NCBI RefSeq assembly: GCF_907164915.1
Contig: NW_025919626.1
Coordinates: 61,365 to 125,364, forward strand
Length of the DNA stretch: 64,000 nucleotides
Origin: Impatiens glandulifera
Lineage: Eukaryota > Streptophyta > Magnoliopsida > Ericales > Balsaminaceae
Direction: 5' to 3'
Part shown: positions 45,492 through 56,234 of the stretch, piece after piece
Position numbering within the stretch: position 1 is the stretch's first letter
Layout: each line of letters opens with the position of its first letter
Notes under the pieces: model-generated
Database searches by the model: none
Seen by the model: the letters and a program-made list of their open reading frames with translations, nothing else
Told to the model about the DNA's origin: nothing
Position numbers and translations under genes: made by a program

Positions 45492-47912
45492 GGAGAAACC
45501 TTTGGAGATTTCACGGCACGAACGACACGATTGGCACGATCAACACGAACGGAAAAACAACACGATCGGCACAGTATCAAGGTCACGATTTTGTTCTTTA
45601 TGGTCGTGATTGCTAGTCGCTCAAAGTCGCTTTTCAATTCAAAAATGTGCACACAATCGGCATGATCAGCACAATAGACACGATCGGCACGATTGACACA
45701 ATCAGCACGAACGACATAGTATCGACTCTAATAACTAGGTCGTTTATTCATCTGCAAAGCTTAGTTGGAAGGTTAGGGTTTCTAGTTTACCCTATTCTGT
45801 AATAGTTAGGGTTTTTAGTATACCATAATCTGTTATTGCTCTGTTTTGTTGTTGTGTTCTGCTATTCATCAAAATGGGAAGAAAGAAAAGTAACAAGAAT
45901 ATGGAAGTCGGAGAATTTGTGATGGTAGGTTTAAGGGAGGTAGCTGAAAAAGAAATCGATAGGATTTCTGAAGAAATTATTCATGAAAAACAGGAATGCA
46001 TCAAAGGTAAAAAACCAATTACTAATATAAATTCTAAAGAAAATGCGGCAGGAAAACAGGGGGGAAAAGAAGGAATATGGAAGGTTGGGTATAATGAAAG
46101 AGCAAACCTCTTTGGACTTAAAAATCAAATCACAAAGCTACTAATGCATGCAAAGAAAGGAGAGATTGTTCTCAACAAAAGAGAAAATAGAGCAAACAAC
46201 CATTCAATTGAATGTACATTATCTTCAAGATTGGAACCTACTAAAGAAGGAAGAATACGAAAATATAGTAAACTAGTCAGTAGAAACAATGAGGGAGCTA
46301 ATGAAGTCCCCAAAATCAAAGACCTATATTATCTGGAGCAATTCTAACTAGAAGGTAAATAAAGCCTGGAAAAAGAATGCAGAAAAGAAAGCAGAAAATC
46401 ATTCATACAGAGGTCAAATCTACTTGGGTGAGTTTAAAACAAAAGTTGAGATTTTCAAATCTCCTTTTAAATTTAAATTTCTCACTAAAGTGGAGGAGAA
46501 ATGCGTCAAAGAATGGGAAAATGTAGTTGTTGGGAACTACATAGGAAAGAACTGTGTATCTTTTCCAAACACTAAAGAATCACTAATGAAACAATGGAAG
46601 AAGAATGGACTGGAGAAGGTTTCTGCAAACATCCATGATTTCTATTTTCTACAATTCAAAAAGGGAACGAATTTGGATGATATTATGAAAATTGGGCATA
46701 CTTATATTGGATCCAACTGTATGAATTTTGAGAGATGGTCGGAAGAATTGAGCGTTCTAAGAAAACCAAAGGAAATAACACAAATATGGTTCAAACTTAG
46801 GAACATCCCAGCACACATGTATAATGCAGAAGCTCTAAGTCACTTTGCTAGTATATTGGGGAAACCATTATATATGGACCTAATTACAAAGGAATGAGAG
46901 CACCTTCATTTTGCTAAATTAGCATTGAAGTGCATCCTCAAAGTACACTACCAAAAAACATGACAGTTGTTGATAGGAATGGAAAATCCAAAGTTATGGA
47001 AATCTCATATGAATGGAGGCCAAACAGGTGTGCTTTCTACAATACTTTCCAACATGTTAGTACAAAATGTGCAAAAACAATTGAGGAAGAACAAAAAATC
47101 ATGAAAGCCTTGGAAGCAAAAAAGTAGGAAAATGAAACGGAAGAATTAAGAATGGGAGAGCATATTGTGGAAGTTAAGGATAGTGATAAAAAAAAGACAA
47201 AAATGAGGAAAATGAAGTAGAAAAAAGCAAGAAGGATTCCGAGAAAAATGAAAGCAATGAAAGAAAGCAAGTAAAGGGAATCAATATGAAGAGGAAAAAA
47301 AATTTCTGTAATGCGAAGGATCAGGATGGAAAGGGAAGATGAACTTCAAGTTGTTGTTGAGGAAACTTAAGAGAAAAACACCCAGAATTTCAAAACTGAA
47401 ACAAAGAATTCTAAAACCGATAAAGAAGATTCTAAAACCGATGTGAAGTTTGAACCCAAAACTGAAGATAATGAAGACAAGAATACAGAAATTCAAGTTG
47501 AAGATAACAATGGTAAAAGCCCTGAAATTCTCAAAAATAATTCTTTCTATCAAATCAGAACGGGCTCTTACAAAGAGAGAATTCAAAATGAGAATCAACA
47601 ATACTCATCATCCTCTTCAATACAATATCCTTTTATCGTTAGAGGAAGAGGAAGAGGAAGGGGAAATTGAATAATGCATCTAAATGAAAATAGATGGCAT
47701 GCAAAAATCCCAGGCTAGGATGGTTAGGTTTGAATGTAGTCTTTTTCTATTTGTAATCTCTGTTTTTTAGAATGTATGAATGTTACTAATCAGTTTTTAA
47801 AGGATCTTTTGATTGTCATCCTTAATCATAACTATGTTTTGTCTAGATTTAATTTCTAACCCTCCCACTTTTGAGATTTTAATGAAATAGTTTTAACCGT
47901 TTTCCCAAAAAA
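45492..47912 (+). mobile_element. ORF1-only LINE-like retroelement, copy 2 (full length)
   Basis: Flanked by a 17-bp duplication aataaacaaccataatg at 45,475-45,491 and 47,913-47,929, with a 3' poly-A after gttttcccaaaaaaa. Length is about 2.4 kb. The 5' leader (45,495-45,720) has many CACGATCGG / GGCACGA repeats. It contains an ORF1-type protein, a 3' UTR of about 230 bp and no reverse transcriptase. Copy 1 at 28,005-40,033 has the same organisation, so the compact form is a family feature and not a one-off deletion. Confidence 0.88.
45874..47671 (+). pseudogene. ORF1-like RNA-binding protein (DUF4283 / zinc knuckle, basic-acidic tail)
   Basis: Start ATG at 45,874 follows the leader. The first open piece (157 codons) includes GIWKVGYNERANLFGLKNQI. 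After a stop at about 46,347 the frame resumes at 46,424 with 157 codons containing KNCVSFPNTKESLMKQW, FLQFKKGTNLDDIMKIG and WSEELSVLRKPKEITQIWFK, a DUF4283-like fold. At 46,930-47,127 is the knuckle YEWRPNRCAFYNTFQH, where one Cys is replaced by Tyr. The rest is Lys/Glu-rich and ends VRGRGRGRGN at 47,671. ORF1 proteins coat LINE RNA and act as chaperones. A few stops and one frameshift break it, but it is much better preserved than copy 1. Confidence 0.85.
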
Positions 47913-47929
47913 AATAAACAACCATAATG

Positions 47930-48560
47930 TTCAAAATTAAATACCATAATAACAAGAAAAATATTCAACAACTTTAAAAATATCAATCAAAAGACATTAA
48001 ACTACCGTCATTGTTCTCCTTTTCTTGATTCTATTTGAGTATTCTAGTTTATCCATGTTCCTTTCAATCGTTTTTGCATCCAATAAACCCACCACATAGT
48101 CTATCAAGCTATTTTTAACCAAAAATACATCTTTTATCTATGAAATTAATAAAAACAAAAAATATTCATTAAAACTCAAACATAGTAACATATATATAAA
48201 TATAGTAGTTCATCTTATGTATAAAGATTCAAAAGTTCTACAAATAAAATGAAATACCTTTATAGTCATCTCTTGGACAACCCAGATAGTTGTATGATTG
48301 ATTGTTCTAATATCCTTTAAGAGAATATTCATTTTATTATAGGATGTGAGATTTTCTTTGGCATTAGGTCTCATAGACTCCATCTTATCTTGTAGATTTG
48401 CAAACTCCACCTTCACAATTTCAAGCTCAATGCTTTCAGACAATATATCCACCTCCACTGTTGTTTTAATCTTTTCGGATTGGTCCTCATTAACAAAGGT
48501 TAAGTCATAGGATGGGATTTCTTCGCCGGTTAAAATTAATTAAGGAATGGACGTGCTATG
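47930..48560 (-). pseudogene. Coiled-coil ORF remnant of unknown origin
   Basis: The minus strand from about 48,540 reads SYDLTFVNEDQSEKIKTTVEVDI into an 82-codon open piece (48,458-48,210) with heptad-like Leu/Ile spacing (LEIVKVEFANLQDKMESM), then decays. No catalytic motif. Before copy 2 of the ORF1 element inserted, it was continuous with the 152-bp array flank, so it may belong to the CACTA element whose transposase lies at 41.2-43.2 kb (inference). Confidence 0.3.
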
Positions 48561-48939
48561 AGTGATTGATAGGAAATGATTAGGGATCATAAAATGAGTA
48601 AAAACCATTAGAAATGTTTCATAAAAACAATGAATTGAAGAGTGTTTAAAGTCCTTGAAAAAGTTTTTTTAGAAAGAGAGATTGGATAAGAAAGTATGCA
48701 TTAAATGATGTAAACAGATTAAAAAGTTATAATGGTGGTTGGCCGAAATGATGGTGAAACAAGAATCGATACGACTTAATTTAAAATGAACCGCAACAAA
48801 TTTTGCATTAAATATTTATTAATATTTTATTTATGCACAAATTGATATAATTTAATGCAAATTATAATGCTAAAATATTATCTAAAATTATTAATCAGAA
48901 ACGAATTGCTAATATATTACTAATAAACTATAAATTGAT

Positions 48940-49430
48940 GTTTTCATAACAATTAAATATTATTGCATGAAGTTTGTAATAATATGATGTAGAATTTTTT
49001 TCGAAGAGATTACTTTTATTATTTAATACAAAACGTAATGCTAGTATATTATGAATATTTCGAATGATGTTTTCAAAACTATTAAATATTAATGTACAAT
49101 AGTTTGCAATAATATCATATCATACAATTATAAAACTAGTTGCGAAAAAACTATATAAAAAGATTATTGCATAACGTAATGCTATTATATTGCGAATATT
49201 TCAAAGGATATTTCAAAACTATTAAATATTAATGCAATGTAGTTTGCAATAATATCATATCATACAATTGCAGAACTAGTTGCGAAGAGATTATCTATAA
49301 AATTTAATGCATAACGTAATGCTATTATATTACGAATATTTTGAAAGATATTTTTAAGACTATTAAATGTAGTTGCAATACAGCTTGTAGTAATATATTA
49401 TCAAAGAATTACCGAAACAATAAATATATT
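48940..49430. repeat. 140-bp tandem repeat, three to four units
   Basis: Anchors 'aacgtaatgctattatatt' at 49,032, 49,173 and 49,313 and 'actagttgcgaa' at 49,135 and 49,275 show a period of 140. Units include 'ttgcaataatatcatatcataca'. The array is AT-rich with no coding content and differs in sequence from the 152-bp array. Confidence 0.85.
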
Positions 49431-50990
49431 ATTTATTAGTGTTAATGCAATATATATTACAAATTTTAGTATCAAATTAGCACATTTATTTATAATTTTA
49501 TTTATAATAATCACAACCTTATTTATATAATATATGTTACAATAGTTAGTAGAAGTATTTTTTTATCGCAAGATAATTTGCAAACATTGAAGTCACTATA
49601 TTAGTGATATTATTAGCATTATTTTTTGGCTTTTCTATTATTAGATTAGTTGCAACAATATATTTATATAAATTTAGAAAAAATATTACATTTTCGAATT
49701 AGTGATATATTTTGCAATATAATTTTTCCAGATTATATTTTTATAAAAATACGGTTTGGTTGAATATATAGTTGGAAGATTAACAATATTTCAATTTTTA
49801 ATTTTAGTGTGGATTGCAGTTCTTAAAAACTTGCATTAAAAAATCGTTACACCCATATGTTGCAATTCGACATTTTTTTGAGTGTATTGTGTCAAAAGTT
49901 CATTTTGTTTTTCATTTATTTTTTTTTTATTGGTTCCCTCTTAGTTTTATTTTTATTGACTTTCAAATTTATTTTTGGTGTAACCTTTTGTTGAATATAA
50001 AATATTTGAAATTTGAGATTTAAAATAAAATAAAATTTGAAATGACTACTTTTAGTAATTCCAAAAGAATAAAAGGTAAATTAATAATGTATATAGGTAA
50101 ATATGGTTGTAATATTATAGTAATATATATACAAGATTATTGTAATATAATTATTAAAAAATTAAATGGATCATATATTGAATTATTTTTTTAAAAAGGG
50201 AAAAGAATAAAAATATTACGGAGATAATTTGTTTCTATAATAAATTAAGAATACAATTATTGGTTTTAAAAATAATATAAAGACCTACGTAATTTTATAT
50301 ATTTGGTTATTTATTCTTAACAAACAATTAATAACATGATATAAGATTACAAATAAGGCATTCAAAACACGACTAGTCTGCACCTATATATAATAATATT
50401 GTTCCATCTTATGAGATACCATTTTATTAGATTTATAGAGAGAAAGATAGATTCCGTTTATATATTTTCTGGTATATTTTAATATTCCGAGTATTTTTCT
50501 AATCATTTTTACAGCATTTTAAAACATTTTTCCCCTAATTAATTTGGTTATGTCTCTTGATTTTTATATATAATTTTGTTTGAAATCTATACTTATTTAA
50601 AGGTAATATACTTCTTTGAGTTCGATCCGAGATAAATATAAAATATTGAAATGTATGTTTCACCGAGCATGTACATGGTCATTTGTTAAAAATTCGATAT
50701 TCAAGTTGCCTTCGGTTCTTTATAAAATTTCAATTTAGAGCTTATTTTATTCGCGTGGATTAATAAAAGAAAAAAATTTAAAAAATGGGATGTGTTTGTG
50801 TGATTTCTTTTTGTCTACATCCATCCTAACCCCTACCATTTCACTAAATTATGCTTGGGCTTTTAATAACTTTTTTAATTAATCTATTTTGTGCTGCCTT
50901 TCTATGTTTTAAATGATTTTCTATTAACTCTCACCAAATTTCTTTTAATTTATAAAGTTTGTGACTGAAACAGTTAATAATTATTTCAAC

Positions 50991-51610
50991 ATGGACTGAG
51001 AAAACAATTATAAGTGACAATTCTTCCAACTTCTCCAACATGTGTGGAAAGGAAGAGAGTCCATTTCGAGTGAATCCACGTGCAACTCAAGTGGTGGATG
51101 TGTCGGATTTATCTATGGTTGAAAAGATTCAGGATCCAAGTCCAACTCAAGTGGCGGATGTGTCTGATTTATCTATACCCGAAATAACTCATGATACAAG
51201 TCCGACACGAGTGCTATATTGGTATGTTACTAGTATGCAAAAAAATATTTTTTTATGTCTGCAATAGGTTCAATATCAGAAGTTACACTTAAATAAGGAG
51301 ACAATTACTTGACAACAATTAAATATGAGGTGCATTTTTTTTCATTTCTTTTTTGTTTATACATGCCATATTATACATTTAGCGACAACAATTTAGATTT
51401 TCATAGAAACAATTATACTTTCTAAATTATTTTGATTCTCTTGTAGGGTCTATATAAATTTGAAACATTATCATGGTTGATTTTGCTTGGCTCCACAATA
51501 ACGGCCAAACAAGGAGGATTGATGGTTGCATTTGAAGGTGGAGATGGACATTCTGTAAATGGCTTAGTTTCAAGCTCACTAATAGCATAGGAGAAAGTTG
51601 AGGTGCTCAT
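50991..51610 (+). pseudogene. AHL pseudogene A (no AT-hook, stops)
   Basis: The ATG matches the intact gene but the third codon is a stop (atggactga). The AT-hook part of exon 1 and exon 2 are replaced by a segment encoding two repeats of TQVVDVSDLS (acidic, Pro/Ser-flanked), which runs straight into the exon-3 sequence LYWYVTSMQKN. Exon 4-like sequence (51,446-51,602) is recognisable, with an in-frame stop at IA-stop-E and a deletion in the loop. Exon 5 is missing. It cannot encode a functional AHL. Confidence 0.78.
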
Positions 51611-51718
51611 AAAAAATATATTTTCCTTTTAAATTATCTATGTTTTGGGTTCAAATTGAGCTAAAGTCCACTATCGGTAGAAGTCTCTGATGATATAAGG
51701 TTTTTATCTATTTTCTAA

Positions 51719-52478
51719 AGGATTTAGAGAAAGTCAGATAAATGAAGCTTTTATATTTTTTATTACAAGTTTATATGTGTTAATTAAAATACTTGTAAAT
51801 AACTTATGAAAATTCAAATCAATCTTAAATTAAATATTAATGTACCTCTTTCTTGTTCCGTATGTTACTAGAAAAGTCAGGTGTTAGTTGTGGGGACGCA
51901 GAAGAGATTGGGGTTTGAGGCATGGGTGACAAGTTTGAGGTGTTAATTGTGGAGATGCAAAAGAGATTGGGGTTCAGGCATGGACGACGAGTTCGAAGAT
52001 TTGGGTGAAATAATTGATCGGATTAGCTTTGGCCTACCTCTCTTCTTCCATTCCAAAGATATTCATTTGAGAAATTGGATCTAGTTGTGCGATATTCTTA
52101 GTTGGCATAGAAATAGATCAAATCCATCGAATGAATATCTTTGGAATGAAGATGAGATGTAGGCCAAGGCTAATCCGATCAATTATTTCACCAAAATCTT
52201 CAAACTCGTTGTCCATGCATCAACCCCAATCTTTTTCGTGTCTCCACAACTAGCACCTTCAAACTTGTCGACCATGCCTCAAGCCCCATTCTCTTCCGCG
52301 TCCCCACAATTAGCACCAGGATTTTCTAGTAACATACGTAAAAGAGGTACAATAATATTTAATTTAAGATTGATTATAATTTTCACAAGTTATTTACAAG
52401 TATTTTCAGTTAACGCACTTGTAATAAAAATTATAAAGCTTTGTTTATCTTACTTTCTCTCTAAATCCTTTAGTTAAA
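51719..52478. repeat. Palindrome (inverted repeat) made of AHL exon 1 and intron 1
   Basis: The left arm, about 51,719-52,070 (minus-orientation AHL sequence), and the right arm, about 52,131-52,478 (plus orientation), are complementary over roughly 350 bases with a spacer of about 60. Paired landmarks are aaggatttagagaaagt with actttctctctaaatcctt at the outer ends, and ccaaagatattcattt with gaatgaatatctttgg at the inner ends. A transcript through it would fold into a long hairpin covering AT-hook-exon sequence of the gene at 1.3-2.9 kb. Confidence 0.85.
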
Positions 52479-52990
52479 TGATAAAAACCTTGTATCATCA
52501 AACTTTCTAGTGTTTTTTCTACTATCATTGTAACATTGGAAATGTTTAAGAGAAATAAATTTTAATAAAAAAATCTTAAGCTCTTTTAACAAATATTTTG
52601 TACGTGAGCCTGAAATATTTTATGTTGGAGACACTAATATCAGTAATTTACATTTTCATAAGAGAGAGGTATGTACAACTTAATCAAATGAATATAATTG
52701 TTTTACCATTCAAAGTAAATGAGTTTTATATGCATTTATAACGTTGTACATTGCTCTATTAATTCGAACATATGTTCAAAGCTAAATTGGTATGCTACTA
52801 ATATGAAAAAAAAAAAAACATTTGTGTTATGTCAACAATCGATTTAATATCAGAAGTTACACTTCTTCAAGGAGATAACTACTTGGAAACAATTAAATAT
52901 GAGGTGCGTTTATTTTTAGTTTTTTTTTGTTTATACATGCCATATTATACCTTTAGCAACAATAATTTAGATTTGGTTAAGGTTCTCATA
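52131..52990 (+). pseudogene. AHL pseudogene B (exon 1 end to exon 3, truncated)
   Basis: Plus-strand remnants: the Ser/Pro-rich second half of exon 1 (MSPQLAPSNLSTMPQAPFSSASPQLAPG) to its donor, an exon 2 counterpart near 52,605-52,675 (gtgagcctgaaatattttat...) and an exon 3 counterpart near 52,770-52,903 (ISEVTLLQGDNYLETIKYE). Exon 4 is missing: the sequence jumps from intron 3 to the start of intron 4 (ggttctcataaaaaaatata). Exon 5 is absent. The AT-hook core itself is lost at the palindrome centre. Confidence 0.72.
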
Positions 52991-53500
52991 AAAAAATATA
53001 TTTTTCTCTTAAATTATATTTTGAAAATTATACTTAGTTAAAGGTAATATATTTCTTTGAGTTCAATTCGAAATAAATTTTGATACGTAAGTTTCACCGA
53101 GCTGCATGTACGTGGGCATGTGTTAAGAATTCGATCTTCAATTTGCCTTTTTTATAAAATTTCAATTTAGAGCTTATATTATTTGCGTAGATTAATAAAA
53201 GAAAAAAATTAAAAATGGGATGTGTTGTGTGATTTCTTTTTGTCTACAACCATCCTAACCCTTACCATTTCACTAAACTATGCATTGGCTTTTAATAACT
53301 TTTTTAATTAATCTATTTTGTGCTGCCTTTCTATGTTTTAAATGATTTTCTATTAATCCCACCAAATATCTTTTAATTATTTCAACATGGACTGAGAAAA
53401 CAATTACCGGTGACAATTCCAACTTCTCCTTGTGTGCAAAGGAGGAAAGTCCATTTCGAGTGAATCCAAGTCCAACTCAAGTGGTGGATGTGTCGGATTT

Positions 53501-56234
53501 TTTTTGGGAAAAACGACTTAGCATCTTTTCATTAAAAATTCCCAAAAATGGGAAAACCACGAGTTTAAGAGATCATTCTAGACAGACCTATTATGATTTT
53601 GAAGTCGTAACATTCTGAATAAAATATAAAAAGCTAAAAACGTAAATGAATTATCTGATTATAATGCTTTCAATTCTAGTGAGTTTAAAAAATGATAATT
53701 TCCAGTTCCATCAGATATTTCAGTTCTGCTCTGTGCTTGGAATTCTTCTCACATTCCCGCGAGGGCGCTGCAATCTGATACAATATCTTTCCATAACTCT
53801 TCAACGCTCTTGCGGGTTCTACCATATACCCTTGAATTCCGTTCTTGCCAAATGTTATACACCACTCCTCCAATGCCGCACTTGAATACGCTTATTGCAA
53901 AACTATTTCCCTTGACTTTGAGTAGTGCTGCATCTTTGATTTCATTTCATTCGCTCAGGAAAACTGATCAGCTCTAAGATTTTATAGAATCTGTCACAAA
54001 GCTCTGAAGCAATACAGCAGCTCTTGAATAGGTGATCTATGGTTTCTTCATTTCCTCTACAAAAAGGACAGCTGGCGTCCGGAGTACTTATATACTTGCT
54101 GATACGATCACGAGTGTTGAGTCTTTCCCAGAAGGCGAGCCATAGGATGAACTGGTGTCTAGGGATAATTTTGTTAACCATACAAGAGGAGCCCATTCTA
54201 CTTTCTACGCTTTTTCCCGGGTTACCTCCCATATTTTCTTCGATACCAGCTTCCCATTGTCATCGGCTTTCCATTCATGAATATTCGGTTTGTCGTGTAG
54301 TTGTATGTTACTTATATAATCAAGTATCCTCTGTCCTTCTGGATTTCTTCTTAGGAGTGAGTCTTTATTCCCGTCTTTAATATCTCTGATTTTCGCTTCT
54401 GTGTAGTCCCTTCTGATGCGGGTAATTTGAAACTCCTCATTATGGATGATATGCTAGTTTTCGAACTAGGGGTCGTGCCAGAATAGAGTGCCTTTCCCGT
54501 CCCCTAGTCGGATGTCATAAAGATCTGCAATATCACTTCTTAGTTTAAGAATCTTTTTCAAAGACCAGCTCATACATTCATGAATTTTATAGGTCCAGAT
54601 GTTGGTTTCGTATTTCATAAACCTCGTATTCACTCATTTGATCCATAGTGACTCCTGATTACGCTCCAAAGCCCACAAATGCTTGAAGCTGAGAGCCTTG
54701 TTCCACTCGATACAGTTCTTCAAGCCGATGTTTCCCTCGTCCTTCAGTTTGTAGAGAGCGGTCCATTTGACTTTTTTTCCTCCTCTTCCCCTACTACCCC
54801 TGATAAAGTTCGATAAGTTCATGACCACAGTTTTGATAAGTTCGATCCTCACCACATAAGAAAGTTTTTTCGCTGCCCAGCCAAATATCGTGTTTTTTAC
54901 CTTTTCAATCAGCGGTTTTCAATGTGAGATTTCGATCTGCTTCTCGGTTAACAGAATTCCTAAGTACCTTACGAGAAAACTGCATTCCTTGATGCCTATG
55001 ATGTTGAAGATGTCTTTCTTCGTTTCGTCCTTCACGCCTCCATAAAATTCCACACTTTTTCTTTCATTAATAGTTAAATATGTAACCTCTAAAAAGAACG
55101 TTAGTGAAGCCCTAATAGTTTTAATTGAATCAATGTCTGCGTGCACTAGAATGAACAAATCGTCAGCAAAGCATAAATGAGTTACCTCCTCTACCTAACA
55201 GAGTGAGTGAAATATGTATGGATTATTCTTTCGGAACATCGCGAAGATGCTCTCAAAAATTCCCATGATAGCTACGAAAAGGTAAGAAGAGAGGGGGTCC
55301 CCTTGCCTTACCCCATTTTCACCCTTGAAATAGCCACTGTGGACTCCATTAACGCTAACAATAAAGTAGGATGATGAAACGCACTGCATAATCCATTCAA
55401 TAAAAATCATAGGAAAAGCAAATACAACCAGAATGTTCTGAATGACTTCCCATCTAACAAAATCGAAAACTTTATTGATATCTATTTTGAAAGACACTCT
55501 CGGGGATATTTTCTTTTTCCCGTAGCCTTTTAAGAGGCTTTGCATGAGAAGAATGTTATGAGAGATTATCCTACCGGGGATGAATACAGATTGGTTAAGA
55601 TTTATAATTTTTCCTATGACATTTTTAAATCGTTTAGAAATGATTTTTGAAATTATTTTATAAATCACATTGCAGCAGAAAATTGATCTAAAATCTTGTA
55701 CTTTCTCGGGTACCGCAGTTTGGGGGATCAAGGTTAGGACCGCTGTATTTCATTGTTTTAACATCTTCCTGTTCTTTAAAAACTCTAGAACCCCATTGGT
55801 AACGTCTTTACTCACAACCGACCAATTGTTTTTGAAGAACTGTGCATTAAACCCATCAGGACCCAGGCTTTTAATCCCATCAATACTAAACAGAGCTTCT
55901 TTAACCTCAACCCTCGTGACCACCCTTATCAACTCGCGACTATCTTCTACAGAAAATATTTCCTATCAATAATCTGATACAAGGTATTCAGGTGAATTTG
56001 ATGTTGTTTTCTTGTACCCATAAGCTGCTTATAGAAATCGATAGTCAAATCTTGTACACCCTTTTGACCCTGAACATATTCACCATCATCATTCTTCAGC
56101 CTGTATACATTGTTTCTCATGTTTTTAGCCTTGCATTTTCTGTAAAAGAATGTTGTGTTTTTGTCACCCAACGAGAGTCAGCTCTGTCTTTATTTATGTA
56201 TAATAAAATTCTCTTCAAGCAGACTTAGTTTCCT
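53501..56234 (-). mobile_element. 5'-truncated L1-type LINE with 14-bp target duplication
   Basis: About 2.73 kb on the minus strand with its poly-A at 53,501 (poly-T on plus). Perfect duplications gatgtgtcggattt occur at 53,487-53,500 and 56,235-56,248. It contains the region after the endonuclease (FIIHK, LGDKNTTFFYRKCKAKN), reverse transcriptase, connection and the zf-RVT domain, but no ORF1 or endonuclease: a typical incomplete reverse transcription product. The pre-insertion sequence survives in pseudogene A at 51,096-51,109. Confidence 0.95.
53942..56171 (-). pseudogene. LINE reverse transcriptase (ORF2 fragment)
   Basis: Minus-strand open pieces in order. 56,171-55,947 is the linker after the endonuclease. 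55,932-55,750 has SLGPDGFNAQFFKNNW, the classical 'GPDGfxxxFfkxxW' motif. 55,731-55,195 has DFRSIFCCNVIYKIISK, SVFIPGRIISHNILLMQ, FKIDINKVFDFVRW and GVRQGDPLSSYLF. Around 55,195-55,150 is the catalytic CFADDLFIL. 55,158-54,919 has YLTINERKS and the VRYLGILLT box. 54,855-54,634 is the C-terminal part, and 54,232-53,942 the zf-RVT domain (CPFCRGNEETIDHLFKSC). It would prime DNA synthesis on a nicked target. FADD is intact, but several stops and shifts make it inactive. Confidence 0.92.

Noticed and set aside
55670..55972. 100-codon plus-strand ORF
   Set aside because: Antisense of the LINE reverse transcriptase.
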